From: Betaproteobacteria bacterium RIFCSPLOWO2_02_FULL_62_17
GTDB taxonomy: Bacteria; Pseudomonadota; Gammaproteobacteria; Burkholderiales; SG8-39
Direction: 5' to 3'
DNA: 5,907 bases
Assembly (NCBI GenBank): GCA_001770355.1
Contig: MEQV01000102.1
Coordinates: 951 to 6,857 of the forward strand
Below are positions 1 to 5,356 of the stretch, in pieces. The position numbers were made by a program, and so were the translations under genes. The notes under the pieces are model-generated. The model did no database searches. It worked only from the letters and a program-made list of their open reading frames with translations, and was not told the origin of the DNA. Positions within the stretch are counted from its first letter, which is position 1, and each line of letters begins with the position of its first letter.

Positions 1-342
1 GTGCGCCTGGGCGGCAATCATATCTATGCGGTGGTGCAGTCGCGCAGCTACCCGCCCATGGACCATCTCAACCACAACGGCATCGATGTCGAATCCGATG
101 CGGACGTGGATGAGGCGCACCGCCTGTGCACCCAGTTGGCCGAGGTATGGGGAATCAAGAAAGTCACCAAACCCCGGTCCACGCACGGCACCTACTGCTT
201 CCATTTCGTGGATCTGGACGGCAACGACTGGGAGATCCTGTCCAACCCCAGGGGCGGCTATACCTGGATTTTCGAAAAGGGCGACCTCGAAGGCAAAGGC
301 CACATGGACAAGAAGTTCCGCCAGGATCGGCCGGAGGCCTGA
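1..342 (+). CDS. VOC-family (glyoxalase/extradiol dioxygenase fold) protein, C-terminal part
   Basis: The frame is open from the first base of the window, so the gene very probably begins upstream; the GTG at position 1 is not evidence of a true start. The visible 113 residues fit the C-terminal module of a vicinal-oxygen-chelate metalloenzyme. A strand carries a candidate metal-ligand His (H25 in HLNHNGIDV), a helix follows (about residues 36-50), and the typical closing strands are YCFHFVDLDGNDWEIL, with E78 in the position of the usual metal-binding Glu. The tail after residue 85 is charged and extended (GDLEGKGHMDKKF). Family members bind a divalent metal and act as ring-cleaving dioxygenases, glyoxalases or resistance proteins; the substrate cannot be told from this half. 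A strong terminator directly after the stop shows it ends its transcript. The fold is fairly sure, the function unknown. Confidence 0.8.
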   Translation: MRLGGNHIYAVVQSRSYPPMDHLNHNGIDVESDADVDEAHRLCTQLAEVWGIKKVTKPRSTHGTYCFHFVDLDGNDWEILSNPRGGYTWIFEKGDLEGKGHMDKKFRQDRPEA

Positions 343-377
343 TCAGGATTCGCCAAACCAAATTTAAGGAAAATAAA

Positions 378-418
378 AAGCGGGGATGTCCGTCCGATGG
401 ACATCCCCGTTTGTTTTT
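378..418 (+). terminator. rho-independent terminator after the VOC gene
   Basis: A perfect 11-bp GC-rich stem (cggggatgtcc at 381-391 and ggacatccccg at 399-409) encloses a 7-nt loop and is followed by a T-rich run (tttgttttt). An A-rich run precedes the left arm, so the element could also work on the minus strand. It lies 36 bp after the VOC stop and insulates the downstream TA operon from readthrough. Confidence 0.92.
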
Positions 419-488
419 GATTCCAAAAAAGGAATGCTCGCTCGCGCAGCCGACACGCAAATGCGAATACCGGGCTCCGGACCGATGA

Positions 489-518
489 TTGGGAATTAAT
501 GGCCAATTCGCCTATAAT
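489..518 (+). promoter_or_regulatory. sigma70-like promoter of the toxin-antitoxin operon
   Basis: A perfect -10 hexamer TATAAT lies at 513-518. A -35 candidate TTGGGA (4 of 6 to consensus) is at 489-494, with an 18-bp spacer. The predicted transcript would start near 525, giving a leader of about 20 nt before the antitoxin ATG at 548, which has an excellent Shine-Dalgarno sequence GGGAGG at 536-541 six bases upstream. The -10 box is the strongest in the window. Confidence 0.75.
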
Positions 519-537
519 GTTCGAAATGGCAATTTGG
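493..537 (+). promoter_or_regulatory. operator-like repeats overlapping the TA promoter
   Basis: Between the -35 and -10 boxes there is an imperfect palindrome, GAATT-aatggcc-AATTC (493-509). A related direct copy occurs downstream: aatggccaattcg at 498-510 and aatggcaatttgg at 525-537, starting 27 bp apart. Phd/YefM antitoxins typically repress their own operon by binding short palindromes over the promoter, and conditional cooperativity with the toxin often uses paired sites. The position and pairing fit that scheme; binding itself is inferred. Confidence 0.5.
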
Positions 538-547
538 GAGGTCCGGC

Positions 548-892
548 ATGAGGTCGCTGACATTCCGCAACAGATTTGGCGAGTTGATTGATATTCAGTC
601 GGTTCCCGCGACCAGGCTCAAGAACGCGTTTGCGGGCGTTCTCGATCTGGCCGTGCGCGGCGGGCCCGTCGCGATTACCAAGCATGATTCGGCAAAAGCG
701 ATCCTGATCTCGGTGGATGAGTTCGATGCGCTGGTTAACCAGCGCGCGAGCAGCCTTGACGCCCTGGGCGCGCAGTTCGACGGCCTGCTTGCGCGCATGC
801 AGACCACAAAGTCAAAAAAGGGCATGGACAGCGCCTTCAAGGCTTCACCGCGGGTGCTCGGCCGTGCCGCCGTGAAAGCAGCGCGCAAGTAG
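548..892 (+). CDS. Phd/YefM-family type II antitoxin
   Basis: This 114-residue protein has a Phd/YefM-like core at about residues 17-65. The segment ATRLKNAFAGVLDLAV is followed by a G-G-P turn, the strand VAITKHDSAKAILIS and then VDEFDAL, the order expected of these dimeric DNA-binding antitoxins. The region after residue 66 is polar, Lys- and Ala-rich and likely disordered until it binds toxin, as in other antitoxins. The ATG at 548 is set by the GGGAGG site at 536-541. The stop (890-892) lies 34 bp before the preferred toxin start, so the two are almost certainly cotranscribed. Expected roles are neutralising the downstream kinase-like toxin and autorepressing the operon through the repeats at 493-537. 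The family call is fairly sure; the partnership follows from context. Confidence 0.85.
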   Translation: MRSLTFRNRFGELIDIQSVPATRLKNAFAGVLDLAVRGGPVAITKHDSAKAILISVDEFDALVNQRASSLDALGAQFDGLLARMQTTKSKKGMDSAFKASPRVLGRAAVKAARK

Positions 893-926
893 CGGCTTGG
901 GCCGGACACTGAGGGCGGCGCCACTG

Positions 927-1556
927 TTGCCGCGTATCTACGTGCTGGCCGGCGTCAACGGTGCCGGCAAGAGCAGCGTGGGCGGCGCGGCTTTCCGCGC
1001 TTTTGGCGCCGACTATTTCAATCCCGATGAAGCGGCGCGTTCCTTGATGGCTGCCAATCCGGTGTTGCCCCAGGCCGAGGCAAACGCTCAGGCCTGGCAA
1101 CAGGGCAAGCGCCTGCTGGAGCGGGCTGTGGCCGATGGGCTCGATTTCGCCTACGAGACCACGCTTGGCGCGAACACCATGCCGCGGCTGCTGCGGGCTG
1201 CGGCGCAGAAGGGCGTCGAGGTATTTGTCTGGTACGCAGGCCTGTCCAGTCCGGAACTGCACATTGCGCGTGTCAAGGCACGGGTCATGAAGGGCGGGCA
1301 CGATATTCCCGAGGCCGACATCCGAAGACGGTACCAGCATAGCCGCCTCAACTTGATCCATCTTCTGCCGCATCTGGCCGCACTGCGCGTCTATGACAAC
1401 AGCGCCGAGGCCGACCCAGCCAAGGGCATGACACCAAAACCAGTGTTGGTGCTGCGCATGGAACATGGAAAAATTCTCAATGTGCCGGAATTACGCCACG
1501 CACCCGATTGGGCCAAACCCATTGTTGCGGCGGCGCTGCGGTTGAATCTGCATTGA
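927..1556 (+). CDS. zeta-toxin-family P-loop kinase
   Basis: From TTG 927 the product has 209 residues and begins LPRIYVLAGVNGAGKSS, a P-loop (GxxxxGKS, K15 and S16) placed right at the N-terminus as in zeta/PezT-like proteins. Further family-like marks are FNPDEAAR (31-38), where an acidic residue is expected to help bind the sugar nucleotide, YETTL (76-80), and the lid-like stretch RVKARVMKGGHDIPEADIRRRY (about 115-136). Characterised zeta toxins phosphorylate UDP-N-acetylglucosamine, blocking peptidoglycan synthesis; that this protein does so is inferred. Start choice: the frame also opens at TTG 897, five bases after the antitoxin stop. TTG 927 is preferred because GAGGG (911-915) lies upstream and the residues between the two starts look uninformative. 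No ATG is available near the N-terminus. A weak start would favour antitoxin excess. Confidence 0.85.
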   Translation: MPRIYVLAGVNGAGKSSVGGAAFRAFGADYFNPDEAARSLMAANPVLPQAEANAQAWQQGKRLLERAVADGLDFAYETTLGANTMPRLLRAAAQKGVEVFVWYAGLSSPELHIARVKARVMKGGHDIPEADIRRRYQHSRLNLIHLLPHLAALRVYDNSAEADPAKGMTPKPVLVLRMEHGKILNVPELRHAPDWAKPIVAAALRLNLH

Positions 1557-1684
1557 GGGTTCGAGCAGGCGGCGGCGCCCTCAATCGCAGTGCCGAGGAT
1601 CTTGCCAATGCCTGGGCGTACCTCCGATCGCACCGGGAACAGATCGCCATGTGGATCAGCGAGCAAAAAATGGAGTCAGAGTAA
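1553..1684 (+). CDS. possible small third gene of the TA operon (43 codons)
   Basis: A short frame starts at TTG 1553, overlapping the zeta stop (TTGA), and ends at TAA 1682-1684. The product is unrecognised. Its C-terminal two thirds look protein-like: AEDLANAWAYLRSHREQIA is an amphipathic helix candidate rich in Ala, Arg and Glu, followed by MWISEQKMESE. The first ~10 residues (RVRAGGGAL) are low complexity. No Shine-Dalgarno site is obvious, but the overlap would allow translational coupling. It may be a small partner protein of the toxin, or the tail of a gene whose front was lost. Neither role is shown by the sequence. Confidence 0.4.
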   Translation: MRVRAGGGALNRSAEDLANAWAYLRSHREQIAMWISEQKMESE

Positions 1685-1730
1685 GCATTCGGCTCCATAA
1701 TCGGGGGAGCAGCTACTTGAATGGTTTCCT

Positions 1731-1979
1731 ATGAACCTCCGCGCACGGATGCTTGGCGCCTCGATCGCGCTCTTGCTGATCGCCTTTCCCGCCTGGGGTA
1801 ATCATAGAGGCGACCAGAATTTTTTTTGCTTCGGCGAGTCCTTGCATTTCGTAAAAGTCGCCGAAACGAAGTTGCGCGATACGAACAATGAGGGATTGCA
1901 TCTGGCGCGAAAAATTGACCTCAAATGCTTCGTTATTCGCCTTCGGCGATCTAAATTCGTTTTCCTATCCGTTATTTAG
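1731..1979 (+). CDS. doubtful small exported ORF or truncated gene start
   Basis: The 82-residue frame starts with a convincing signal-peptide pattern: MNLRAR, then a hydrophobic core (MLGASIALLLIAFPAWG). After about residue 24 the sequence resembles no family I know and does not read like a folded protein; it ends in a basic, hydrophobic tail. The DNA after the signal region is less GC-rich than neighbouring genes and includes an eight-T run (1820-1827). There is no Shine-Dalgarno site at normal distance; the nearest purine-rich stretch (ggggga, about 1704-1709) is over 20 bases away. Most likely it is the 5' end of an exported protein gene interrupted near codon 25, though a chance ORF cannot be excluded. 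Confidence 0.28.
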   Translation: MNLRARMLGASIALLLIAFPAWGNHRGDQNFFCFGESLHFVKVAETKLRDTNNEGLHLARKIDLKCFVIRLRRSKFVFLSVI

Positions 1980-2002
1980 GGACAGTTGGCTCCAAATGCC
2001 GC

Positions 2003-2030
2003 TAGACATTTTGCGTTTACATAATATTAT
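2003..2030 (+). promoter_or_regulatory. candidate promoter for the hydrolase pair
   Basis: TAGACA (2003-2008, 5 of 6 to TTGACA) and TATTAT (2025-2030, 5 of 6 to TATAAT) are 16 bp apart in an AT-rich patch. A start near 2037 would give a leader of about 85 nt before the ATG at 2123. The patch contrasts with the GC-rich genes on both sides. Confidence 0.5.
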
Positions 2031-2122
2031 AGGCTAGGGTTTAAGTGATTACTTGTTAGCGTCAATGACGCGATGATGATTCTTGGATTTGAAAGATAAC
2101 TCAGAACCGGAAAGGAGGATAT

Positions 2123-3547
2123 ATGACAACAAGACGCACTCTGATCGCAATGTTCATCCTGCTGCCGGTGGTCGCCGCACTGGCTCGACCCGCCGCGGCG
2201 CTGACGCCGGCGGAATTTGACAGCATCATCCAGTCGATCGCGGCGATCCCTTACAACCCGCGCCCGATCGCCACCGACACCGGCGACGTGACGGGTATCT
2301 CGGAGTTCGATACCCGCGAAGCCTTTCTGTCGGCCTTCACGCGCGTCGAGATTCCGGCGCCCGCCAACGGCCGGACCTTCAAAGCGACGAACCCGTCGAA
2401 CCACGACGACATCACCATCGTGGGCTATGTCCGCACTCAGCCGCACGGTACGCCCCCCGCCGGCTGGCCGTGGGTCATCCTGACGCATGGAGGCGCGGGC
2501 CAAGGATCGATCGCGCTGAACGCGATGTTCCTCCATCTCGCCAATGTTCTCTATGCCAATGGCTGGAACGTGCTTGCCGTCGATAAGCGCGATGGGCTTC
2601 TGAGCCGATGCAGCTACCAAACGACGGATGCCGACAGCGACGGCGATTACGATGTGAACGGTGCGCTGAGCGTGCCGAACCGTGTCGGGGACACAATGCG
2701 GGCGAGATTCTGCGAGACGCTCCCAGCCAATTTCCGCGAACCCGGCTACACAGCGAACAGCCTCCCATCCAGCCGCAGCGCCTTCGAGGCCGGCGACCTG
2801 CTCGCCGCCGCGAAGTACGTCCGCGACACTTATGGCGCGCCGAAGATTGCCCTGCTCGGGGGCAGTCACGGCGGGCTGGCCGCGATCCGCGCCGCGGCGA
2901 TCATGGGGTCGACCGGCGTGGACTTCCGCGGAGATCTCCTGGACGCGATCGTCGCAATCAGCCCGGTGGCCGACCACAACACCTTCCAGTACGATTTCTC
3001 GAGCCGGACCTTCGAGTGCGACCGCGCCTCTGCCGCGAAGTACTACTCCGAGATCATCAACGGCACGGGTCTCGACAACTTTTCCAACGACCCCGTTCAC
3101 GTTCTGGACGAGTTCTACGCGATGCTCAACGGCGTCAGCCAGCTCGACGCGGTGACGATTCCAACCCTGGTTATTTGGACCCTCGCCGACGAGACCGACG
3201 TGGCGCGGTCGGCGTTCGCCTACGCCGCCAAAACGGCGAAGATGAAACTCGCTTACACGATGATGATGTCGCGGCTCGGACACTTCGACGAGATCTGGCG
3301 CTCCGACCCGTACTGGATGGAGAAGGCGATGCTGACCTACTTCAAGTCGGCGCTCGCGTCCGTGACCGGCGCTATGGGGACCGATCCCGGCTTTGCGAGC
3401 GGAGGGCCCCGGACGACAAACCCCTATCTCTTGAACGTCAATCTCAGGAAATACGACCCGGCGGTGTTCCTGAGTCAAGACAGCATCTCTTCGTACCTCG
3501 TCGGCGCGCCGAACGGTGCCTGCCGGGCCGAAATCGGGCTTCCGTAA
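2123..3547 (+). CDS. exported alpha/beta-hydrolase-fold enzyme (serine hydrolase)
   Basis: This 474-residue protein has a signal peptide: TRR after the initiator, a hydrophobic stretch (about 7-20) and a likely cut after ARPAAA near residue 26. The hydrolase core runs from about 97 to 410. THGG (121-124) fits the oxyanion-hole loop, GGSHG (246-250) is the nucleophile elbow with S248, D356 or D359 in LADETD is the candidate acid, and H387 in RLGHFDE is the candidate base. It is larger than minimal members because of a ~90-residue N-terminal extension, an insert at about 160-220 and a ~60-residue tail. The insert contains an acidic DADSDGDYD run (169-177) like a calcium-binding loop, and the four Cys (163, 197, 299, 467) could pair after export. 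The start is fixed by the perfect AAAGGAGG at 2111-2118. Substrate is unknown; an esterase, lipase or peptidase activity on an external substrate is possible. It probably shares a transcript with the next gene. Confidence 0.85.
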   Translation: MTTRRTLIAMFILLPVVAALARPAAALTPAEFDSIIQSIAAIPYNPRPIATDTGDVTGISEFDTREAFLSAFTRVEIPAPANGRTFKATNPSNHDDITIVGYVRTQPHGTPPAGWPWVILTHGGAGQGSIALNAMFLHLANVLYANGWNVLAVDKRDGLLSRCSYQTTDADSDGDYDVNGALSVPNRVGDTMRARFCETLPANFREPGYTANSLPSSRSAFEAGDLLAAAKYVRDTYGAPKIALLGGSHGGLAAIRAAAIMGSTGVDFRGDLLDAIVAISPVADHNTFQYDFSSRTFECDRASAAKYYSEIINGTGLDNFSNDPVHVLDEFYAMLNGVSQLDAVTIPTLVIWTLADETDVARSAFAYAAKTAKMKLAYTMMMSRLGHFDEIWRSDPYWMEKAMLTYFKSALASVTGAMGTDPGFASGGPRTTNPYLLNVNLRKYDPAVFLSQDSISSYLVGAPNGACRAEIGLP

Positions 3548-3606
3548 CGAGGAGAAAAGACGTCGCGGCGGCGAAGAGCAAGCTCCCAGCACCGGAAGAT
3601 ACGCGG

Positions 3607-4407
3607 ATGAGCCGAATCTTTTTTCAAATGATCGTCGTGCTTGCCATATCGTGCGGGACCAGTCACGCCAACCTCCAACTCATTACCCTCACGACGGAGC
3701 GCAACGAGACCCTCCAGGCTGTTTTCGGCGACGTGGACAGTTCGGACAGGCGCCCGGCCGTCATCTTCAGTCATGGGACAGACGTGCGGCGCGACGGCTA
3801 CGAGGGAGCGAAGAGGCAGGGCGGCATGAATGTCGACCACTATGTGGAAGCCCTGAACAGCCAGGGTTACATCGCGATCGCTCCGCTTCGCACGCTGCGC
3901 GCAAGGGAGACAACCCTCGACCGTGGTCGCCTGGTCGGGACACCCGAGCAGTGGGACGAGGTGATCGCGTACAGTATCCGGGCCGTTGAAGCGGCACGCC
4001 GCTATCTGTCGGAGCGCTCAAACGTGAATTCCAAGGCCATCGTAGCGATGGGGTATTCAGAAGGGGGCAACGTTTCGCTGTGGTCGGCAATCGAGACACC
4101 AGGATATCGAGCCGTCGTTCTCTTGGCACCCGCAGCGATGCCGACATCGAAAAACTACCGTCTGCGCGCGGCCGCCTCGGAGGACCGTTTGCAACGCATT
4201 GCGGCTCCGGTGTATCTCGCCGTCGCCAATAACGATTTTGAGGGCATCCGAGTAGTCTCCCGAGAAGCGCTAATACCGAATTTGCAGAAGGTCAACCCGG
4301 CTTTTCGCTTTCGAGCGGATTACCCGGGCGATCACAACTGGTTCTTGAGGGTTCGCCCCGAATTCTGGAACGAAGTCACCGCCTTTCTGCGCCAACACCT
4401 ACCCTAG
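3607..4407 (+). CDS. second exported alpha/beta hydrolase (dienelactone-hydrolase-like)
   Basis: ATG 3607 is the only usable start in the frame after the upstream stop, and GGAAGA (3594-3599) lies seven bases before it. The product has 266 residues. Residues 1-21 form a signal peptide (hydrophobic FFQMIVVLAI, cut likely after TSHA); a lipoprotein reading at C16 is possible but the lipobox is poor. Core marks are FSHGTD (54-59) for the oxyanion loop, GYSEG (149-153) with nucleophile S151, D210 in ANND as the candidate acid and H243 in GDHNWF as the candidate base. The length and the D...H spacing resemble dienelactone-hydrolase-type enzymes; the native substrate cannot be read from the sequence. 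It lies 59 bp after the first hydrolase with no terminator between, suggesting an operon acting on a common external substrate (inference). Confidence 0.83.
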   Translation: MSRIFFQMIVVLAISCGTSHANLQLITLTTERNETLQAVFGDVDSSDRRPAVIFSHGTDVRRDGYEGAKRQGGMNVDHYVEALNSQGYIAIAPLRTLRARETTLDRGRLVGTPEQWDEVIAYSIRAVEAARRYLSERSNVNSKAIVAMGYSEGGNVSLWSAIETPGYRAVVLLAPAAMPTSKNYRLRAAASEDRLQRIAAPVYLAVANNDFEGIRVVSREALIPNLQKVNPAFRFRADYPGDHNWFLRVRPEFWNEVTAFLRQHLP

Positions 4408-4415
4408 ACATCTGC

Positions 4416-4532
4416 TTAAGGCAATTTCATTACCTTTGCGGCAGGTTCTTCAGGCAACCTTGCTGTACCGGTCGGTTTGAAGCGTCCCGTCGCTAGAATC
4501 CTCGGATAGCGAGTGTCGTCGCTGAAGAAGTC
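4416..4532 (-). pseudogene. possible C-terminal fragment of an unidentified minus-strand gene
   Basis: Reading leftwards from 4532 the minus strand gives 38 codons with protein-like composition, beginning DFFSDDTRYPRILATGRF and ending PAAKVMKLP, then TAA at 4418-4416. An in-frame TAA lies immediately before (4535-4533) and there is no start codon with a ribosome binding site, so it cannot be an intact gene. I do not recognise the family. It may be a gene remnant, or chance in GC-rich DNA. Confidence 0.22.
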
Positions 4533-4541
4533 TTATCACGG

Positions 4542-4838
4542 GTGCGCTCCTCCCGACGGCTGGTCTCATGCGGGGTCACGCTCGTTCGTGATCTTCTCCT
4601 CCGGCCTGAAGATCTTGTATTTCAAGGCGAAGGGGCCAAGATCGCGATCGCCGTGAGCAAGCGCAGCGTGGAGTTTTTCAAAACTGCAGCGCAAAGATAC
4701 GATACACAGTACCAACACATGATCCGGCGGCGTCTCGACGCCTATGCTTTACCCAGTAACCCCCGGTTCATTCATCGCCGGTCGCCTGAAACTGGACATA
4801 ATCGGTGCAGTGCGTCAATTTCAAGGCCCGCAACATAA
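4542..4838 (+). CDS. degenerate ORF containing a CopG-type ribbon-helix-helix antitoxin domain
   Basis: Residues 14-69 resemble small CopG-family antitoxins: an N-terminal LVRDLLLRPEDLVF segment, a DNA-contacting strand (KIAIAVSKRS, 33-42), helix 1 (VEFFKTAAQRYD) and helix 2 (QYQHMIRRRLDAYA, 56-69). Relatives usually stop within a few residues of the last helix, but this frame runs on for 29 residues of unrelated Pro/Arg/Ser-rich sequence (LPSNPRFIHRR...). The GTG start lacks a good Shine-Dalgarno site and the first dozen residues (RSSRRLVSC) look non-coding. No toxin gene flanks it. I read it as an orphaned, probably damaged antitoxin gene; an intact orphan regulator with an altered tail is the alternative. 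Confidence 0.5.
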   Translation: MRSSRRLVSCGVTLVRDLLLRPEDLVFQGEGAKIAIAVSKRSVEFFKTAAQRYDTQYQHMIRRRLDAYALPSNPRFIHRRSPETGHNRCSASISRPAT

Positions 4839-4862
4839 CCGATGCGAGAGATTCATGCGCCA

Positions 4863-5330
4863 CTATATGTTACGCCCTGAATTCGTTTTCGTTCCCTGCC
4901 ATCGGCACTCCAGGCCGCTGAAATTTGCACCGGCCGGGTCGTCTTCCCCGGTAATTTCATAGCGGGCGCGTGTGCCCGGGTCCTTGGCTATGCGCTCGGC
5001 CTCGGCGACGCCGCCGCCGTTGAACATCGACTGCGCGAAATTCCGGGACGCGCCGAACTTGGCGACGGGCACGTTGCGTCCTATGCGGCGGATGTCCTCG
5101 ATCGGCACTGCCACGATCAGCAATTCCAGCCCGAAACTTTCGCGTGCCATGAGGCGCGTACCTAGCAACGCCTTCCTCGCCGCGGGAAGCATGGCCTCGG
5201 GCACCAGCAGCGCCGCGCCGTCGCCGATCAGGATCCACCAGCCCGCGGGAACTTCGGTGTAGTTCTCGGCATGGGTGACTGCGGCGAAGCGCGTAAACAG
5301 CGGCAGCTCGGAATAAAAATTTCTTTGCAA
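4863..5330 (-). pseudogene. DUF3095-like gene with internal deletion and missing 3' end
   Basis: A TTG at 5330 with GGAG (5340-5337) six bases before it looks like the original start. The product begins LQRNFYSELPLFTRF, continues to VPAGWWIL, then jumps to IGDGAALLVPEAML. From memory of DUF3095 proteins, the intervening block with the nucleotide-cyclase-like DVVGST/GRYK region, about 45-50 residues, should lie between the two, so the join near 5223-5234 is an in-frame deletion. The rest (LMARESFGLELLIVAVPIED, AQSMFNGGGVAEAERIAKDP, ANFSGLECRW) follows the family closely. After W at about 4899 the family resemblance stops, and ten unrelated residues lead to TAG. About 155 codons remain of a gene normally well over twice that length. 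The family function is not established. The family call is from recalled motifs and would need a profile search. Confidence 0.65.
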
Positions 5331-5356
5331 GGCTGTCTCCGGGATCCTTGGCCAGG

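Noticed and set aside
837..1466. 209-codon minus-strand frame opposite the zeta gene
   Set aside because: No recognisable motif, rich in Cys, Gln and His as expected of an antisense shadow, and it overlaps the clear P-loop kinase over most of its length.
2027..3592. 521-codon open frame on the minus strand opposite the first hydrolase
   Set aside because: Its product is Arg/Val/Gly-rich without domain structure, while the plus strand has a signal peptide, catalytic motifs and a perfect ribosome binding site. It is a shadow produced by GC-rich third positions.
2608..3606. Upstream extension of the second hydrolase frame
   Set aside because: This part of the frame is an Arg-rich shadow of the first hydrolase; the true start is ATG 3607 with signal peptide and GGAAGA site.
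4490..4512. Inverted repeat tcgcta...tagcga as a terminator or RNA gene
   Set aside because: Only six base pairs with an 11-nt loop and no T run; no tRNA-like cloverleaf could be built around it.
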